64,000 nucleotides of DNA from Thuidium tamariscinum (lineage: Eukaryota > Streptophyta > Bryopsida > Hypnales > Thuidiaceae): assembly GCA_947034885.2 (NCBI GenBank), contig OX344750.2:5518001-5582000 (forward strand). Direction: 5' to 3'. The translations under genes and the position numbers were made by a program. Shown piece after piece: positions 59,120-64,000 of this stretch. Numbering within the stretch: the stretch's first letter is position 1; each line of letters starts with the position of its first letter. A model generated the notes under the pieces. It did no database searches and was not told the origin of the DNA. It worked only from the letters and a program-made list of their open reading frames with translations.

Positions 59120-60968
59120 GCTTTTCTTGTGGTCCTTTACATAAATCCTGGACGCATTGTAGTTACTCCATTTATTAATGAATTGTAGGCTAGCCTCTTT
59201 ATGTTACCCTTGCATGTGTAAAGCTTGTTCTTAGCAGCCATTCACATGTGAATAGGTTGAACCTGCATGAAGTTTTCATAGCTTTCATGTGGTAGATTTG
59301 AGCCAGTAGTGATCTACTTCGGAAGTCACCTCGTGTTACGTGATTAGGTTGCCTTTCGGTGATTGAACTGCAATCAGTAAATTCTGATTGTGCAGCTCGC
59401 AGATTGAAGCAACCTAAGTTTGATGTTGTACTATTGAAGAGTACTAAGAAAAAAATTCTGCTAGTATTGATTGTTGGGTGTAGAGCATAATAAAGTAACA
59501 TGACAATGATTTTGATGGTGTTTTGTTTTGGAGACAGACAGCTTGACTTTGAATTGATTTGTGAATGAATGGGTGCATTTTTTGTCTCTTTAGTTCTTTA
59601 AAATGTCATTTATTGGGCACCTTTATTCCTTGGGTGCCATTACAAGGTTAAATTGTTCAATAATGAAAGTTACCCGCTTTTATGTTTGGAAGCAAATGAA
59701 TCAAGCATGTTACTCAAATGCTAAATGTATTAAAAGTCACTACAAAGTGGAGTTGGTAAAAAATTTCAATTTAACTCCTTATTCATTACATTTTAATCCT
59801 TTGTTTGAAGGTCTCTCTGATTCTATAGGAAAGCAAAGCATTAAGAGGAATATTTGATGAGGTGGTTTTTAGTATGTGGCTTATAGAAAAAGCAATTTTT
59901 TATGCCAACCTTTATTTTGGAAGTCTTTATAGTCTTTTGAGGATTTATAATTGTTAAAAAGAGTATGAGAATGAAAATCATTCGGACTATGAATATCCTT
60001 TCTTTACGTGCATCAAATGGATTTTGGATTTTCTTAGGTTTCAATTCTAGCCTCCTCTAACATTTACCTTTGAAATGTTGTACTACAAAGTACAATTTGA
60101 AGATATGAAACCATTGAGATTCATGAGCCTAAATGTATTTTTAATGTCAATATTAATTTATTAAAACCTTTCAACATGTTATGAAGGGCTATTAAGCATG
60201 TTCTAATTAGTATAAATATTTGGAGGTATATGCAATATATCATCATCTCAATGGCAAGGGTTGCTAATATATGAGCCTAAAAGACTACATACCTACGGTA
60301 TAGGTGTTTAGAATAGAAACTTAGTATAATTATAGTGCAACTATGCTATAGATATCTTTATACTCAAGGCTCATATGCTCACATCTTTATACTCACATAC
60401 TAGCACCATTGTCTTAATGGCTATAAGCTTCAAGAAATCTAAAATAATGAAGGAATCTTCAAATCTCTTGTATATGAACAATGAAAGTGGTAACCCATTA
60501 AAATACATTAAATCAACAATATACTCTTCAAGATATTGTAGTTGGATTTTTTTTTAAATTTTAATTTTAATGGATAGTTGGACTTTGTAGATTAGATATT
60601 GAATGAGATATATTGAAAGAACTAATCTATGTTATGTGTAAAAAAATATTGGTACCTACTTAACATCATGTTTAAAACAAAAGACATAGTTAAAGGTTGA
60701 ATAGATGGTTAAAGACACAATATTTTGTATCTACAATATTTGACTCTTAATCTAAAGCAAAATGAAAGCCACAACTGAAACTACTCCTCACTCAACTACA
60801 AAACTTTGTATTCTTAATCCTTCAAAGATCAAGCTCATTTTAGCATGGATATGATTGAAAAATATTTTTTGGTCCGAAAGCTAGATGAATGTAGGGATAC
60901 AATGCTTCACCAAAATTCAAGTGATTGCCATCGTGGCACTTTCTCAGAATGTTGCCATCCAGGAGTTA
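59120..60968. other. Downstream intergenic DNA, no gene recognised
   Basis: The first 100 bases are probably the 3' untranslated region of receptor kinase 2. The remainder becomes very AT-rich, with only short frames. Confidence 0.45.
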
Positions 60969-61295
60969 AGGTAGAAGGCTCTTAAATGGAGCAGGTTCTA
61001 AAATGGTGCCCTATCTTAAATGTACAATATTTGTACATGTTGCTTTTTCATAGCCTTCAACAGTGTACTGACAGTGTACATTGTAGCTAGGGCACTATTT
61101 TACTGCCCTTTGCCCTTTCAACTGCAAAATTTGATAACTAATTCAAAAAATCTTAGAGAAATATGAAACGACTTGGGTTAGATGTCAATTCTACTTGTTT
61201 TTCAAGGAAAATTTACTGAAAAATATTTCTAGAGGTTTTACCTCCCTGAAATTCTGTTTCAGCCCTTAGATGGTCCATTATAGGACCTCTTACCT
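60969..61295 (-). mobile_element. TA-flanked repeat, AGGTAGAAGG family
   Basis: It begins AGGTAGAAGGCTCTTAAA and ends GGACCTCTTACCT, an imperfect inverted pair, with TA on both sides (60967-60968 and 61296-61297). It is the inverse of 10925-11255 over most of its length ('acttgggttagatgtcaatt', 'ttttacctccctgaaattc'). Non-coding. Confidence 0.6.
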
Positions 61296-61297
61296 TA

Positions 61298-62568
61298 AGG
61301 CCCTTCATCACTGGATGATGGCTCCCTCTGGCCCGTTTCTTCAGAAAGCGATTAGCTAGAGCGGACGGCGATGCGGCTGATGGGGATTCGAAGTGTTGAA
61401 TCACTTGGCAAATTTCCGGTCGAAATTTCAGTTTCATGTAGAATACGGTAACTTCCGCCAAATCTCGCGTCGAGATTTCGTTTTAAGGCTCTTCAATTTT
61501 GCAACCCTACAGCGTTTCAATTCTGGAGGATCTTGCCACCTTGAGAACATTGGAGAAGGATGCAGCGTCAGTTCATCATTGGGTCACGTTTTGTGTTTCC
61601 TGCGGGTGTTTTTGTACGTCGACAGACTTCGATTCGGCCTTCGAACCGAAATTTGAGGCGCACTCGATTCTCGCTGGTACTCGTGAGCGTAAGGTGATTT
61701 ATCTCTTTGGGGTATTTTTTGGAAGTGGATAGTTTGAGCTGATTGTTTTGCAATGGCTCTCGGAAATCTTGAGGAAGCTAGGTGTGCATTTGGTCTGGGG
61801 CTGTGATGGTTTGAGCAAGTTCTGGTGGTTCTGTTGAGCTCTGCAAACGATGTATTGACGACTGTACGTGAAGCTCCTTTCCATCATCTGATTAATTACA
61901 GTACGTTGTTGGGTTTCTATTGAAACGGAAATTGTGGGACTGAAATCTTTCAATTAGCTGAATAAAGTTAGGCAAAGGACTGTAGTGTAGACATTGAAGA
62001 ATTTCCACTTCATGAAATGCGAAAGGGACAGCATATATATACTGACATGTAAAATTGGGAATTAGAATGTGGCGTATCAATATGCTATGCACTTTCGGAG
62101 GAAAATTATTAGGAAAACCAGTATTCAATTCTCGTTCTCGACACTCTCAATCTGGAAGTGTCATAGAAATATGTTGAATATTTTCACCATCACTGAAGGC
62201 ATCAATTACAGGAAGCATTTTTAAATAGATATAGCACTCTCAGAATAATAAAACAATCCCTATGTATGTATCTTTCTCCTTCTTGCAATGTCAGAACTGA
62301 TGCAGGAATCTCAAGTTAACAAGAAACCCAATGTTTCTAACGCACGGTAACCTGGAAAGTTAAGAGATATATTTCATGCGAAAAAACCGAGAGAAAACTG
62401 TCCAGGCTCATGAACGGTAATCCTTTTGAGAGTTAGTTTTGGAATCCAAGAATTGGGAATTCTGTGGTTGACGAAGAATCTCTGAGACTTAGTTTGTTGT
62501 CGTGAAGGCGATTAAGATGAAGAATTTGACCCTACTAGCGGTTCGAGGTGAATTCTTGGGTGATCCTA
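61298..62568 (+). promoter_or_regulatory. GC-richer upstream region of a possible gene leaving the window
   Basis: Composition rises at 61320-61720. Two overlapping plus frames of 77-87 codons show no domain. The region could be a promoter plus a first untranslated exon for the candidate exon at 62569. Confidence 0.3.
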
Positions 62569-62776
62569 ATGCCTGGAAGACAAGGTGGACGTGCACTGGA
62601 AGTGAAGAAGCATGGAGGGAACTTAGTTGAGGGGGCTTACAAGGGAAGAAATCTGAAATTTTGCTCAAATCCAAGCTCAACAACTGTTTCAGAAGTTCAA
62701 GTGCAACATTCTTACATGCATGGGGAGCCAATCGATTTGAATCTCGAGGATGAACAACTTGCTGGTGGTGCAAATT
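62569..62776 (+). CDS. Possible first coding exon with an EAR-like DLNLE motif
   Basis: The ATG at 62569 opens a frame (MPGRQGGRALEVKKHGGNLV..) that runs to a strong donor ATT|GTAAGT at 62777, 69 codons plus one base. Near its end it reads EPIDLNLEDEQL, matching the DLNxx/LxLxL form of the EAR repression motif used by plant transcriptional repressors. No DNA-binding domain is seen, and no following exon is recognised before the window ends at 64000. It may be chance. Confidence 0.3.
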
Positions 62777-64000
62777 GTAAGTTTGAGTAACATGGTTGAA
62801 TGCTGATTGGGAGTTTGCAGTTCACTTGTTACAATAGCCTCGAATGCAATTAATCCAAATTTGCAATGAATCAACCAAATATGTAAGTAGCAATGAACCA
62901 TTATGCATTCTTTACAAGGTGGTAGTTTCCAAAACCAATTTATTGCAATACTTGAATGCATAATGGTTCATTGTTAATAGCTAAATGTGTAATGGTTTAT
63001 TGCTAATTGTGAATTCACTTATTGCAAAAGAAGAAAGCCACTTGTGAATTTACTTATTGCAAGATTCTAGATTCTACTTGTTTGGCATGCATTTCATATT
63101 TGTATCCATCATAATGTATCAATTGGATGGATGCACAAAGCTTGATGGAGATAGTAACGGTAGGCTCATGAAGAGGTGGTGATTCAGGACAAGGGTGTAG
63201 GCACACACAATTCTTGAGGAAAAGAATTTTTTTATTGCATTCTATCATCCAAGGGTGTAGTCACAACTCATGTAGAAATTAAAGAGTTTTTTTTAATCAC
63301 ATTCTATCATCCAAGGGTTGGAGCCAATTTGTTTTGCTAAATTTGTGTGACATGGCAACCACTGAAGCATTTTTAGCAAAGATGAGGTTTGGTTTTTTGA
63401 TATAAATGAAAACTACTACCGAAGCTTGTTAGCAAATTCACCTACAAATTGCTCATGTGTATGTAGTAATTATCAATTTATGTTCATGTGCAAAGAATAT
63501 GGACAAATCTAAAAGTTGTTTTGTTTTAAAGAATGTCACACACAAATTGATGTCCTTCATTATAGACAATGGTTGGGATACCAAAGTCACATCAAGAGCT
63601 AATATAGTTATTCAAATTTTCAATATAATTGACATTGCTTCTTAGTCCAAAACCAATGGCAATCTATTGATTGATTTATGTGAGGCCAATTTGATATTGT
63701 ATTCATTGCTTGTGAATATGGAAATTAGGAAGGTCCAATTGAAGTAGGTAGAAATTGGATCTTCCAAACATGCTAACAAAGATTGTCATCACATTGTTCA
63801 ATTGATTTCAATTTGTAGATTGTACAAGGTGACTATGCTCAAAACGTACACAACTAATTCTAACTTTACATGCATATTATAAGATATTGAAACAAATTTG
63901 ATGTGCACATTATTTAATTTATTATAAAATGAAGCAAATTGTTTTTATACTCTTATATGATCTATTTTTTTGATGGTACAGCTAAGCAAAAGAAAAAAAG
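62777..64000. other. AT-rich DNA to the window edge
   Basis: No exon is recognised. Short direct repeats occur: 'taatggttcattg' and 'cttattgcaa' near 62900-63060, and 'cattctatcatccaagggtg' at about 63238 and 63300. Confidence 0.4.

Noticed and set aside
1-64000. CRISPR arrays, operons, tRNA/rRNA genes or a novel multi-gene system
   Set aside because: The window is plant nuclear DNA; direct repeats are tandem or transposon-derived without spacer structure, no cloverleaf or rRNA segment was recognised, and neighbouring genes have unrelated roles.

Overview
This window is nuclear DNA from a land plant. The evidence is a CP12 Calvin-cycle regulator, a GPI-anchored phytocyanin, a pectin-methylesterase-type pro-region, plant-type TFIIE-beta, two LRR-III receptor-like kinases with GT-AG introns, and plant-style DNA transposons (CACTA with 3-bp target duplication, TA-duplicating MITEs). 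A non-seed plant is possible, but the sequence alone does not fix the lineage. Genes sit in moderately GC-rich islands separated by long AT-rich, repeat-filled stretches.

Layout. 1-7560: AT-rich DNA with a TIR element (2261-2709) and a large fold-back element (4380-5950). 8164-9649: a membrane-anchored PMEI/PME pro-region gene with no catalytic domain. 13282-14703: an intronless 2-oxoglutarate/Fe(II) dioxygenase with an N-terminal acylation motif. 15980-16326: CP12, with a one-base deletion that breaks its C-terminal cysteine module. 17388-20064: a four-exon phytocyanin. 20596-24619 (minus): a six-exon PhzF-family protein with a likely plastid transit peptide. 25810-34930: a transposon block containing a complete 3.1-kb CACTA element, a 99-bp palindromic mini-CACTA nested in it, and a 75-bp minisatellite. 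35501-37825 (minus): five-exon TFIIE-beta. 38349-44580: more repeats and MITEs. 46681-50545 and 56229-59119: two tandem-duplicated LRR receptor kinases with identical intron phases and degenerate HGN catalytic loops. 59120-64000: AT-rich DNA, one TA-flanked element and a possible first exon (62569-62776) of a gene leaving the window.

The genes do not form one pathway; they are ordinary independent plant loci. The only clear gene cluster is the receptor-kinase pair. Two themes recur. Local tandem duplication appears at scales from 18 bp to a whole gene, in introns, 3' ends and intergenic DNA. Several MITE families can be defined from multiple copies inside the window. I found no convincing novel multi-gene system. 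The strongest oddities are the broken CP12, the catalytic-domain-less PME pro-region, the acylation motif on the dioxygenase, and the nested CACTA elements. All exon structures were read by eye from splice consensus, reading frame and family similarity, without transcript evidence.
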